Source: a virus
IMG/VR virus record: IMGVR_UViG_3300042564_000781
Span: 56,668-120,667 of that record
DNA length: 64,000 bases
Strand: one strand, 5' to 3'
Both the position numbers and the translations under genes were made by a program. Below, one piece after another: positions 12,401 to 20,334 of the stretch. The notes under the pieces were generated by a model. It searched no databases, was not told the DNA's origin, and worked only from the letters and a program-made list of their open reading frames with translations. Position 1 is the first letter of the stretch. Each line of letters starts with the position of its first letter.

Positions 12401-15400
12401 CCAGGCCTCGCTAGTAGTTGGAGCACAAAAAACAGCAACTGTTGCATCTTATAGATATCTAAAAACTTTATTACTAACAGTTGTAGCTAATGATGCTACA
12501 GCAACTCGAAAAATTAAAGTGCTGATGGATATCATTATCAACACAATGTTAAATGGTATAGGTTCTACATCAGAAGTAACTGGTACCATAACTTATAAAA
12601 ATAATATTGGATTGTATAACGCAGCAGAGTCTCTAAGATTGAATAAAGAATTCTTAGCAAGCGAAGCTACGTCATGGATTAGTGCAAACTTTGGCGGAAC
12701 TGTGACAACAACTACTGCAACTACTAACCTGTTTACTACTAGCTCAGCGCACAATCTAATAGTAAGCGACCCTATTAGATTCACTGGGTCTATTATTACA
12801 AGTAGCGGAGTAACGCAGAATACTACATATTATGTATTAACAACACCTTCTGCTACTACGTTTACACTAAGTACATCACAAACTCTTCCTATTCCAGTTG
12901 ACGTAACTGCTAACGGAAGCGGCTCAATGACTGTAAATTATGCGTTTGATGTAACTTCTTGTAAGAGAGACATGAAAGAATACATCGATGGTATCATCTA
13001 TGATTTAAGTTATACTGGTAACTATCGTTCATTACGTGCTGCAGAATTGTATAACAACGCAGTAAGCGGATCGACACTCGCTAATATGTTCTATGTTAGC
13101 AACGGTACAGGTTTAAGAAACTGTACATTAACCGGATTAAACGGAACACTAACAGAAGAAAATGAATACGGAACTAAACGACCAACTGCAGGCGCATATG
13201 TTGCATTAAATCCAGGATTTGGCCCAAATGATAGCAATGTATGGGTTCAAACAAGATCACACTATTCACAAAACGTTACTATGTTTGGTACCGGATGTAG
13301 TGGTGCTAAGATTGACGGCGCAATACATGCCGGTGGCAATCGAAGCATGGTTAAAAACGACTTTACAACAATTCTAAGCGACGGATTGGGCGTATGGGTT
13401 ACGGGTGCTAATTCATTAACTGAATTAGTTTCAGTGTTTAACTACTACGGATATGCAGGGTACTTAGCAGAGCTAGGCGGTCGTATCCGTGCTACTAATG
13501 GTAACAGCTCATATGGTACGTACGGTACCATAGCTGAAGGAACTGACACTTACGAACAACCAATTTTTGCAGTCGTTGACAATAGACAACAAGATGCAGT
13601 TATAAGCAATGTTGTAGTAAATGGTGTTTTAGGGACAATTCTTCGTGTAGAGTACTCTAATGCCGGCGTTAATCATACTAATGCAGATATTGGAATTAGT
13701 GGCGATGGCATTAATGTAGTAACAATCACTAACGAATTCCGTGATGGTGGTGTATTCAATACTAGAATTTTTGATCCTAATGATGGTAGTGCTACAGCAG
13801 ACTATCCAGGGTATGGCGGATCAAACTATGTAAATGCTATTAATGCTGCACAGGGTGGTTCTCTAGGTGAGTTAACTATTGCTAACTCTGATGTTGCATT
13901 AGCAACCGCATATCCTACTATGAGAATTATGATAACTGCTGGTACAGGTGTTGGTCAATATGCTAATATCTTAGATTACAACAACGGTACCAAACTAGTA
14001 AAAATTTATAAAGATAGTTTTGCTACGTTAACTGTTACTGGCACTGCTGTTACCAACAATCTTTTAACGGTTGCAAGTACTGCTACATTATTTGCAGGAA
14101 TGTCAATTTACTTAGGCACAACAGTTAACGGACTAACTGATAACACTTTGTATTACGTCAGAACTGCTAACTTCTCTAGTACGCAATTCTCTGTAAGTTT
14201 AACAGGCGCTGCAGGAACCGCAGTAACTATTACTACAACTACTGCTAGCGGATTAACTATTCCGTTGTACGCCGCAGGATGGGATCATGCTGTTCCAGGA
14301 ACAACAGTTTCTAATGCAATTGACTTAACTTCTAGTTATATTATCGAACCGCGTATTAGCTATACTGCTCCTGGATATACTGCAACTACAAGAACAGTAC
14401 CTGCTAATACATACATTGGCTCAACATTTGGTAATAATAAATTTGTTGCAATTGGCAACACTGGCACTGCTACAGCCTATAGCCTAGATGGAAAAACATG
14501 GGCATCGGGCGGAGTATTGCCAGTCAGTGCCAACTGGGGAGATGTTATCTTTGGTGGCGGATCTGGTGTAGTAGCTTCGATCACAGTAGGTGGTTTAGGC
14601 GGTGTCGGAGCAATCTTAACACCTATTATGGGAACTGCTAACAGCATTGGACTGCCGGGCGCTGACCAAGTAGTCGGAGTCACTATTGTCGACGGTGGCC
14701 GAAACTATACAACTGCTCCAACAATTGTGTTTACTCCAACAAATGGCGGCCTGGGGGCAGTTGCAGTGTGTACTGTGTTAAATGGAAAAATTGATGCAAT
14801 CTATATTGATAACGTAGGTTATCCAGGCACTAGTAACGGTTCAGGTTATAATTCTCCTCCTATTGTAACTGCAGATTCTAGTAAAATTACTAAGATGATA
14901 ACAAGCCAGTGGGGAAGAAACTATACAACTCCGCCAACTGTTACAGTAAGCGCACCAGTCAGTGCTACTGCATGGTCTAGTGGTGATGCCGCAACCAGCG
15001 GCAATTACTATTCTCATGCTAACGTAGTTGGTTTAGTAACAACAACTAACTACTACCAAGCAGGTGCCACAGGCACGTTTGGCTCAGTAGCACCTACATT
15101 CCAAACAGGAACTGGCGCAAGCGGAACATACGGTGTTGCATTAACTTATGTAGGAACCTTAGCAACTGGAACTGCTGTTTTGACTAATTCTGGCGTAAGC
15201 AGCATAACTATAACAGAACCGGGGCAGGGTTATACAAGTACACCTACAATTTCTGTAGTAGATACTTCTGCTAAGTTTGTTGCAATTTCAGGCAGCGGAT
15301 CAGTTGATGCTGCATATTTGCTAGCTAGCTCAGCTAACACCGCATCATGGACAGCAGGCAATAATTTACCTACATCTACTATGACAGGAATTGCATATGG

Positions 15401-17279
15401 AGTTCTTAACGGAGTTAGCACATATGTAGTAGTAGGCGGAACCGGATCTAGTTCAGCAGCTTCTAGTGTAACTGGAATATCTTGGACTACACGTTCATTG
15501 CCAACATTAGGATCTGGTAACTACTCAGCAGTGGCTTTTGGTAACGGACAGTTTGTAGCAATATCAACAGGTTCTACCCTAGCAACCGCAACAAGCACAA
15601 ACGGCACTACATGGGTAGCCGGAGGTAACTTGCCATCAGGATTTACTACTGGTACAAGCATTACCTACGGTAATGGACGTTTTGTAGCAATTTGTTCAGC
15701 ATCTGGAACAGCAACTGCCTACAGTATTGACAACGGTACTACATGGAGAAGCTACGGTGTTGGATTACCATCTACACAGACATGGTCCAAAATTAAATAT
15801 GGTCAAGGACAATTTATAGCAATTGCTACAGGTAGTACAGTATGTGCTACAAGCCCAGACGGTATCAACTGGACACTACGTACTATGCCAGGTAGCTCGT
15901 CTACTTGGTCAACACTATCATTTGGTAATATAAACTCTAGACCGTTATGGATTGCTATGAGTTCAACTAGTGGACAAAATGCAGCTTCTATTAATACCGG
16001 AGCACAAGCACTAGGACGTATAGCTGTAGCATCGGGCACAATGACTGAGGTTAGAATGGTTGAACCGGGCAGTGCATATCCTCAGGGAACTGTAACAGCA
16101 ACTACTGATATTACTAACTTGATTACTGCAGATACTACAGAAAACTTGATTGATAGTCAACCAATTGTATTTTCAAATTGTAACGGCAGTGGCATTGTAA
16201 CTGAAAAATTATATTATGTAATTGGATCAACTGTAACTAGCACACAATTTAAGGTTAGTCTAGTGGCAGGAAGTAGCACAGCAGTGGTATTAACCTCAGC
16301 TACTGGGTTAACTGGTACTTATAAAGCTGGACCGATTATAACACAGTTTGATCCTAACAAGGTTATAACAGCATCACTAAACCCACGCACTGGCAACGGT
16401 GTACTGGCTAACCCAAGTTTTTACAATAGAGGAAACACGTTTACCACAGCAACTGGTACATCTGCAGGTGACGGTAATGCTGATCTATATCAGCCTAGTA
16501 CATTTATTGCCGTTAGAAACTTACACAGAGTACCAGCAGCTGGGTCAAATGTGGTATTTGGTTCTTTACCAAGTACCTGGTATAAATTAGTTGCAGCAAC
16601 AAATGTTCTAGGCAATGCTGGAGAGTATACTGCTACATTCCAAATTAGCCCAGGAATTAGTGTATTAGAAGCGCCAATTGATGCAGATTTAATAACTACT
16701 ACTATTAAGTATAGTCAAGTTCGTTTAACTGGACATGACTTCTTGTATATTGGTACTGGAAATCAAGCACAGACTAACTATCCGTTTGTTGACCCTACTA
16801 CTGCTAGTATTGCGGCGCAAACTAATAGTTCAGGTGGAGGGCGTGTGTTCTTTACAAGTACTGACCAAGACGGAAACTTTAACGTTGGTAACTTGTTTGG
16901 AGTTCAACAGTCAACCGGTACTGCTACATTGAACGCCGATGCGTTTAACTTATCGGGATTACAATCCTTACAGTTAGGCGCATTGAATATTGGTGTTGGA
17001 TCAGCAATTATTACACAGTTTAGTACAGATCCGTATTTTACTGCAAACAGTGATAATATTGTACCTACACAGCGAGCAATTAAATCTTATATTACAGCCC
17101 AGATTGGTGGCGGACAGAGCTCATTAAATGTAAATACCCTAACAGCAGGTGTTGTGTATATTGCTAATGATTCTATTTCAACAACCAGTGGCGGTCAGTT
17201 AAATATAAAAGCAAAAATGAATTTTACAGGTGGAATTGACGGTGCTCCAGTAGCATTGGGATTCTTTTTACAACGATAA
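6471..17279 (+). CDS. Giant tail-fibre-like virion protein B, 3602 residues
   Basis: Start ATG 6471 follows a late promoter and an AAAGGAC site. The N-terminal ~560 residues hold at least seven carbohydrate-binding-module-like units (W.GxW...Y..xDxVxYGGxxYxCxxxHT), similar in pattern to CBM5/12 chitin-binding modules. From nt ~8755 to ~13060 there are eight repeats of a CxRDxGxIVDAxxYDLxxG unit, some about 160 residues apart. A block at nt ~13080-13560 matches protein A. Nt ~14400-16020 carries propeller-like units (GNGxFVAI...S.DGxTW). The C-terminal module from residue ~3413 matches protein A. It probably forms a long host-binding fibre or baseplate appendage; sugar binding is inferred from the N-terminal units. 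Assignment to a specific T4 fibre gene is not possible from sequence alone. Confidence 0.75.
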   Translation: MAEFKLGRIRFVWKGQWTVGTPYLIDDVVSNGGKSYICVVNHTASSLFDTDLDYPGVPRWEIVADGTQWNGNWEPETYYNPGAVVKYGALVYICKTGHTSATYVAPTYLGLEDDQVNWELFATSFSWEGTWTTATRYRLNDFVVYGGTTYVCNTPHISAAISASITATNFTVLAGTATLTFASKVVAPYAVGATITLAGFSPAATTSPANNINTTFTVLTCTTTQLTFALTGTYTNSVLGTVSGTSQLGLELDAAKWDTFNQGITYLGDWNSASLPGGANVRYKQNDIVKWGADLWICITPHTSTGATIDTSKFSVFVNGFQFENSWNNSTVYQIGDTITYGGYSYIAKTNHTNKQPTSNPSDWAVFTTGINFVGEYDETTNYRVGDLIRNGAYTYIARLDSLAQTPVSATTYWARLNSGLRWTNTPETYLAVDSVAVLPGVGSGAKFDVTRTGTVYNVTLTSGQAGINYAALDRIKILGSNLGGISPANDITITVVTVSTSAVATFTASGRSVTWTVDTDYLLGDTASFGANSYICIDAHTSSSLNRPDADAQGDYWNLLTAGSEYNILTTTGDLVYYGDNGPERLPVGTNGQVLRSQDGVPVWANYGLINNLVFVGPLGRDVAYPDAGSTIDQPWKSVRYAAKQVEEGYLNPQAKMLLVKNKQFMMKEITNWVNYTYTVRISAADSLDDIFTCITTVNLVVNMPISFTGTIGGVTAGVTYYVKTIVNGTTFTISDLSGGTLRQLTTGSGTMTGSLVYDYAFCERDTGLIVDALIHDITHGGTGKITAAAKAYYTAAGNAYINNNFGAQTTQTVAAYTYLSTLVEKILGNIAWRNYQAMNGITSGVIQIVDTSFTAEAGTSITAAELLSIITNGILAGSVTAIPVAIYPNTTISVKTGTFTEVLPIVISPYTAVVGDELRSSVIQPATANPLLATDKAKTTSALNRIASVAGDIVQNIVVTPTVGNTETQYYVGGYAGSGTTSTAVGAKTTVISTILSGGLGSVPSTVISDPAGYDAGYLNARRLVVANKAFLQAEISAWINVQIAGNIAPFVGFTYGGTDQTNCERDVGYIVDALRYDLTYGGNLETIVAARAYYSYGSYVGDSASKLRALAVQNRIKSIIDNIAVGDNSGWTKSVGNALNQDDSLPHGSVPAGAFAQARIQEIYNTIDTGVTPDTIEPPTSWVSNDLVLAKIAITNLKAGIQAGAIEYISTKYPTLTYNTVTCSRDVGYMVDAVAYDVMFGSNFRSITAGRSYYRATASAQYVIANQLAATLDTITYIDTAIRQITTGQSGSVGSTLAVSRVETSANTMYDIIASGLGSIPTLVLPTPTGGTGNAYDSNYLNARQQIVENYAFIKAEIAQYLNVNYNAVWVALGATGQAGCARDIGYILDGVRYDITYGGNLQSLIVGSAYYSNYVLAIGSGELTATVAAYTRIKTIVGQIAQRQTVTPTVGYSGPSQYLGGTGDLVGTAATFAQDRVQDVIDWVSNGYANATITPSIAWASSALQTAFAEVQAKRSEIQADTLWWVYKNYQNLNFNADLCSRDAGYIVDALSYDLVFGSNFAAITAGRSYQRATPSAQVVATVQRQAELGSVNFIKYKVKHIAASGAVAQINAIVSDVTGFINGGAIPRVQWTNPSTITSAYAAATVLLRDNAPFIQAEITAWINVQIAANASGFVGLQFSRSACERDVGLIIEALVYDLTYGYGVGNIGKIATLIAGKAYYSALTSVLQIDSGDSTATIAAYNRLKAVAQSVVQDTAVTPSAGNSVSQVRAVTGQTVGSVATATSVGTLVDVITNIITNGLTTGVPQITISAVAGGTTFTSGTHNLAVGDVVIPQSTPTTGNGGFGLVSGTRYYVASTPLGTTFTLAAYQGGAAITTFTNGTGLTIAAEINNLPSTSWVSASLVTLRNALQSNKATIKNQITQYIATNYTTLVYNSSTCERDVGLIVDYIAYDMMFDSNYLTITSARSYFRAQASLVVGAQKTATVASYRYLKTLLLTVVANDATATRKIKVLMDIIINTMLNGIGSTSEVTGTITYKNNIGLYNAAESLRLNKEFLASEATSWISANFGGTVTTTTATTNLFTTSSAHNLIVSDPIRFTGSIITSSGVTQNTTYYVLTTPSATTFTLSTSQTLPIPVDVTANGSGSMTVNYAFDVTSCKRDMKEYIDGIIYDLSYTGNYRSLRAAELYNNAVSGSTLANMFYVSNGTGLRNCTLTGLNGTLTEENEYGTKRPTAGAYVALNPGFGPNDSNVWVQTRSHYSQNVTMFGTGCSGAKIDGAIHAGGNRSMVKNDFTTILSDGLGVWVTGANSLTELVSVFNYYGYAGYLAELGGRIRATNGNSSYGTYGTIAEGTDTYEQPIFAVVDNRQQDAVISNVVVNGVLGTILRVEYSNAGVNHTNADIGISGDGINVVTITNEFRDGGVFNTRIFDPNDGSATADYPGYGGSNYVNAINAAQGGSLGELTIANSDVALATAYPTMRIMITAGTGVGQYANILDYNNGTKLVKIYKDSFATLTVTGTAVTNNLLTVASTATLFAGMSIYLGTTVNGLTDNTLYYVRTANFSSTQFSVSLTGAAGTAVTITTTTASGLTIPLYAAGWDHAVPGTTVSNAIDLTSSYIIEPRISYTAPGYTATTRTVPANTYIGSTFGNNKFVAIGNTGTATAYSLDGKTWASGGVLPVSANWGDVIFGGGSGVVASITVGGLGGVGAILTPIMGTANSIGLPGADQVVGVTIVDGGRNYTTAPTIVFTPTNGGLGAVAVCTVLNGKIDAIYIDNVGYPGTSNGSGYNSPPIVTADSSKITKMITSQWGRNYTTPPTVTVSAPVSATAWSSGDAATSGNYYSHANVVGLVTTTNYYQAGATGTFGSVAPTFQTGTGASGTYGVALTYVGTLATGTAVLTNSGVSSITITEPGQGYTSTPTISVVDTSAKFVAISGSGSVDAAYLLASSANTASWTAGNNLPTSTMTGIAYGVLNGVSTYVVVGGTGSSSAASSVTGISWTTRSLPTLGSGNYSAVAFGNGQFVAISTGSTLATATSTNGTTWVAGGNLPSGFTTGTSITYGNGRFVAICSASGTATAYSIDNGTTWRSYGVGLPSTQTWSKIKYGQGQFIAIATGSTVCATSPDGINWTLRTMPGSSSTWSTLSFGNINSRPLWIAMSSTSGQNAASINTGAQALGRIAVASGTMTEVRMVEPGSAYPQGTVTATTDITNLITADTTENLIDSQPIVFSNCNGSGIVTEKLYYVIGSTVTSTQFKVSLVAGSSTAVVLTSATGLTGTYKAGPIITQFDPNKVITASLNPRTGNGVLANPSFYNRGNTFTTATGTSAGDGNADLYQPSTFIAVRNLHRVPAAGSNVVFGSLPSTWYKLVAATNVLGNAGEYTATFQISPGISVLEAPIDADLITTTIKYSQVRLTGHDFLYIGTGNQAQTNYPFVDPTTASIAAQTNSSGGGRVFFTSTDQDGNFNVGNLFGVQQSTGTATLNADAFNLSGLQSLQLGALNIGVGSAIITQFSTDPYFTANSDNIVPTQRAIKSYITAQIGGGQSSLNVNTLTAGVVYIANDSISTTSGGQLNIKAKMNFTGGIDGAPVALGFFLQR
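9662..11580 (+). repeat. Two-unit tandem duplication inside the giant fibre gene
   Basis: Four CxRDxG units start near 9665, 10143, 10618 and 11098. Units 1 and 3 share a TYGGNL core followed by AYYS; units 2 and 4 share FGSNF followed by ITAGRSY and RAT.SAQ. Like units are 953 and 955 bases apart, which indicates duplication of a two-unit block of about 955 bases. The end coordinate is approximate. Confidence 0.7.
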
Positions 17280-17296
17280 TTTTGGAGAAATAAAAA

Positions 17297-17629
17297 ATGG
17301 CAACAGGAAGATTAGGTAATATTGCGGTAGGTGTGGCAACTAACGCAACGGCATACACCGTGCCGGCGGGATTCTACACAGTTTGTAATGTGACGTTAGT
17401 GAATCGAAACGCAACAGCAGTTAGGATTCGAGTAGCAATGACAACTTCGGGTGGCGCTACGCCAACACCAAACCCACAAGAATGGTTAGAATATGATACT
17501 ATTGTTGTGCCAGGCGGTGTGTTCGAGCGAACTGGTCTGGTATTAAATTACGGACTAAATATAGTGGTATATTCAGATGCTGCAAATGTTGGGTGTACAG
17601 TATATGGCATCGAAACTTCAACAGTATAA
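17297..17629 (+). CDS. Small virion structural protein, 110 residues
   Basis: Begins MATGRLGNIAVG, preceded by a TTGGAGA ribosome binding site, 17 bases after the giant fibre gene. The pattern of a small beta-sandwich is visible: YTVPAGFYTVCNVTLVNRNA, then EWLEYDTIVVPGGVFERTGLVL and a YGIETS end. Small proteins of this pattern accompany fibre genes in T4-like marine phages; that statement is from memory of the family. A fibre-decorating or fibre-joining role is inferred from position between fibre genes. No enzymatic motif is seen. Confidence 0.65.
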   Translation: MATGRLGNIAVGVATNATAYTVPAGFYTVCNVTLVNRNATAVRIRVAMTTSGGATPTPNPQEWLEYDTIVVPGGVFERTGLVLNYGLNIVVYSDAANVGCTVYGIETSTV

Positions 17630-17642
17630 TAGGTGAGATAAT

Positions 17643-19715
17643 ATGGCACGTTTTAACACTACACAATCGACAATTTCAGTAACGGAGGCTACTACACTAA
17701 CCTACGTACTTGATAAGTCTACAATTTTATTATCCGGCACAGCAGGTTACACCTTAACATTATCGACCCCAGTACCATTTCCGGGCACAATTCAAAGTAT
17801 ATACAACTCCACAGGTGGCAATGTAACTATTCAAACATCAGCTGGAAATATAATTGGTAATGGATTTACGGCTGCTACTACTCAAATTATTCCAAATAAT
17901 ACCACTTATACTCTAACATCAAATGGCACAGATTATATTATTACTAATAATCAAGGTGGTCCAATTTCGGTTACAGCTGGTACATTTAGTGGTGCATTAA
18001 CTGCAAACAGTACAGTATCGTTAAGTCCGGCAAACGCAAACGTAACAGCTAGTCCAACAGGATCTGGTACTGTTACTATTGCTCCAGCAACTGCTGGTAC
18101 AATCAATAATGTAGCAATTGGCGGCACTACTAGAGGCGCCGGTAATTTTACTACACTAGATGCTAATGCAGCAGTGGGATTAAGCCCATCAAATGCTACT
18201 GTAACAATCAGTCCAACTGGTACTGGTACAGTAGCAATGAGTCCTGCTACTACCGGTAACATTAATAACACAAACATTGGTGGTACTACTCGGGCCGCAG
18301 GCGCATTTACCACACTAGGTTCAAATGCACAAGTGACCATGACTGGTGGCACAACCAGTACTACTACTGGCACTGGTCAAGTAGTTGTAACAGGCGGTGT
18401 AGGTGTCAGTGAAAATTTAAACGTTGGCGGTACAATTACATCAGCATCCAGCGGCATACAAAATACCCCAATTGGTGGTACTACTCGAGCAGCAGGAGCA
18501 TTTACTACATTAGCAGCTAACTCAACAATTACAATGTCGGGTGCAGCTACTTTTTCTAGTACTATCATTGTACCTGAACCATCAAGTTCAACTCACGCAG
18601 CATCTAAAAACTATGTTGATACTAAAATTTCTTGGTCAACACCTTCAACAATTTATCTTACTAAAACGACTGGTTCAATGTCCTATGCTTTTGCAGCGGG
18701 CAACATTGCTGGAGATTCAGTTTCATATAGTTTAATATCTGGTTCAGTACCAGCAGGCATGAGCCTAGCATCAAATGGTCTTCTTAGTGGGACTCCGTCT
18801 GCAACATCAAATACTACTTACACGTTTACTTTACGAGCAACTGGCGGATCGCCTACGCAAAACGTTGATAGGGCATTTACCTTTTATCTTATAATACCGC
18901 CTCCAGTAGGCCAAATTTTGTATGAAGGATCTCAAAGCGGTACCAATGGCGGTGTAACAGCATATACATGGGTTGCACCTGCTGGTGTTTCCACAGTGAG
19001 TGTGGCTGTAATTGGCGCAGGCGGTGGCGGCTATTATGGGTGGGCTGTGTGCGGCGGATCAGGCGGCGGCATGGCATGGGGAGCAGGAATACCTGTCACC
19101 CCAGGGTCCAGTTACACAGTTCAAGTTGGAGACGGTGGCTGCTGGAGCGGCAACGGTGGCGGATATTCATGTTTTCCAAACTTTATGGGCGGCGGCGGTC
19201 GTTGCGGATGTTGCCAAGGATGTTGCGCCTATGGCGGTTCGTACACTGCTGCCTGCGGTAGTAGTGGTATGGTAGCGTATCCAGATACAGCCGGAGGTGG
19301 CGGTGGCGCTGGCGGTTATGGCCCAACTAACTGTAATGCAGCCACTTCTGGATATCGAGGATGCTACGGCGGTGGTGGCAGCGCAACCAGCCACCACTCA
19401 TCAACTCACGGCACAGGAGGCGGTGGCGGCACAGGCATCCTTGGCCAAGGTACAGACGGTGCATGTGGCAATCCCGGCACAGGCCATGGTACATCAGGCG
19501 GTGCCGGCCAAGGTGGATCCGGCGGAACTTGTGGCAAATACGGAGAACCATATTCAAACGGTCAGGGTAACGGATTTGCCTGCGGTGGCAACTATGGTGG
19601 CGGCGGAGGCGGAGGCGGAACCGGCCAAGGCGGCGGCTGGGGCGGCAAAGGTGCAGTCCGTATCATTTGGGGACCGGGCCGATCATATCCAAGCACTGGT
19701 ACAGCTAATCAATAA
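17643..19715 (+). CDS. Gly/Cys-rich tail fibre or adhesin, 690 residues
   Basis: Three parts are visible. Residues ~1-320 are Thr/Ser/Ala-rich beta repeats of the form IGGTTRAAGAFTTL, typical of phage fibre shafts, ending in a HAASKNYVDTKISW motif that commonly ends such shafts. Residues ~335-420 form an Ig-like putative cadherin-type domain (YSLISGSVPAGMSL...GLLSGTP). Residues ~440-690 are a glycine-rich region with about 14 cysteines, including RCGCCQGCC, ending GKGAVRIIWGPGRSYPS, an ending common among Gly-rich phage fibre tips. Poly-Gly lattices are known in gp38-type adhesins of T-even relatives; equivalence here is inference. Start ATG 17643 has a GGTGAG site. Very likely the host-recognition tip or a distal fibre. 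Confidence 0.75.
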   Translation: MARFNTTQSTISVTEATTLTYVLDKSTILLSGTAGYTLTLSTPVPFPGTIQSIYNSTGGNVTIQTSAGNIIGNGFTAATTQIIPNNTTYTLTSNGTDYIITNNQGGPISVTAGTFSGALTANSTVSLSPANANVTASPTGSGTVTIAPATAGTINNVAIGGTTRGAGNFTTLDANAAVGLSPSNATVTISPTGTGTVAMSPATTGNINNTNIGGTTRAAGAFTTLGSNAQVTMTGGTTSTTTGTGQVVVTGGVGVSENLNVGGTITSASSGIQNTPIGGTTRAAGAFTTLAANSTITMSGAATFSSTIIVPEPSSSTHAASKNYVDTKISWSTPSTIYLTKTTGSMSYAFAAGNIAGDSVSYSLISGSVPAGMSLASNGLLSGTPSATSNTTYTFTLRATGGSPTQNVDRAFTFYLIIPPPVGQILYEGSQSGTNGGVTAYTWVAPAGVSTVSVAVIGAGGGGYYGWAVCGGSGGGMAWGAGIPVTPGSSYTVQVGDGGCWSGNGGGYSCFPNFMGGGGRCGCCQGCCAYGGSYTAACGSSGMVAYPDTAGGGGGAGGYGPTNCNAATSGYRGCYGGGGSATSHHSSTHGTGGGGGTGILGQGTDGACGNPGTGHGTSGGAGQGGSGGTCGKYGEPYSNGQGNGFACGGNYGGGGGGGGTGQGGGWGGKGAVRIIWGPGRSYPSTGTANQ

Positions 19716-19738
19716 TAGAATAACGAGGATAATTACTA

Positions 19739-20293
19739 ATGAAAATATATGTAAAGATTGATGAGAATGGAGATCCTGCATCATACCCAATAACCCAAGA
19801 AAATTTAAATCATGTCTTTGGAATGGGTACCGACTGGGATGACGAATTTGCCTTGACGCAAGGGTTTTCTGTAGTTAATAATTCTGAAATGCCCGCACTT
19901 GAAACATACACCGAAGTTACAAAAGGTGAAATTGTTAAAAACGCCCAAGGTAAAATTGAGCAGATGTGGTCTGTTACGGAAATTTCACGAGAAGAAAAAA
20001 TAAGAAGATGGATTCTAGGCCCACGAGAATATTACTTAATATCTTGCGACTGGACTCAACTCCCTGATGCTCCAATTAGTGATGAAGAAAGGGCACAATG
20101 GACAATTTATCGAGCAGCTCTCAGGAACATTACCGATACTACTGATATTGATATCTTAAAAGATAGAATTGATGTACCCTGGCCAGAGCCGCCGACAAAA
20201 CCGTCAAAAGATACCAAGTATGCAATAGCTCCACCACCGCTACCAAGATTGGATCCACTTGCACTAATAATACCACCAGTAGAACCGGTATAA
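19739..20293 (+). CDS. Tail fibre assembly chaperone-like protein
   Basis: A 184-residue protein with a GAGG site before ATG 19739. The second half has the pattern of the phage tail-assembly chaperone family: RRWILGPREYYLISCDWTQLPD, then W..YR.ALRNI, then a VPWPEPP motif. That family is usually encoded just downstream of the fibre it folds, as here after the Gly/Cys-rich fibre. The N-terminal half resembles the small variable domain seen in such chaperones (MKIYVKIDENGDPASYPI). The proline-rich C-terminus (PPPLPRLDPL) is unusual. The role is probably trimerisation or folding of the upstream fibre, in the cytoplasm before attachment. Confidence 0.75.
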   Translation: MKIYVKIDENGDPASYPITQENLNHVFGMGTDWDDEFALTQGFSVVNNSEMPALETYTEVTKGEIVKNAQGKIEQMWSVTEISREEKIRRWILGPREYYLISCDWTQLPDAPISDEERAQWTIYRAALRNITDTTDIDILKDRIDVPWPEPPTKPSKDTKYAIAPPPLPRLDPLALIIPPVEPV

Positions 20294-20301
20294 TTATTAA
20301 T

Positions 20302-20330
20302 AAAAAACGGACTGTATAGTCCGTTTTTTT
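20302..20330. terminator. Bidirectional rho-independent terminator
   Basis: Perfect hairpin AAAAAACGGACT-GTAT-AGTCCGTTTTTT with T-runs on both strands. It lies between the convergent fibre chaperone (plus) and halogenase (minus) genes, so it can stop both operons. Confidence 0.9.
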
Positions 20331-20334
20331 ATGA

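Noticed and set aside
17951-18568. Minus-strand Val/Pro-rich frames opposite the Gly/Cys-rich fibre
   Set aside because: Complement of fibre repeats; low-complexity and no start signals.
18889-19761. Overlapping Cys/Arg/Trp- or Ala-rich frames in the glycine-rich fibre tip
   Set aside because: GGN-repeat DNA keeps all frames open; only the long fibre frame has a start signal and continuous domain structure.
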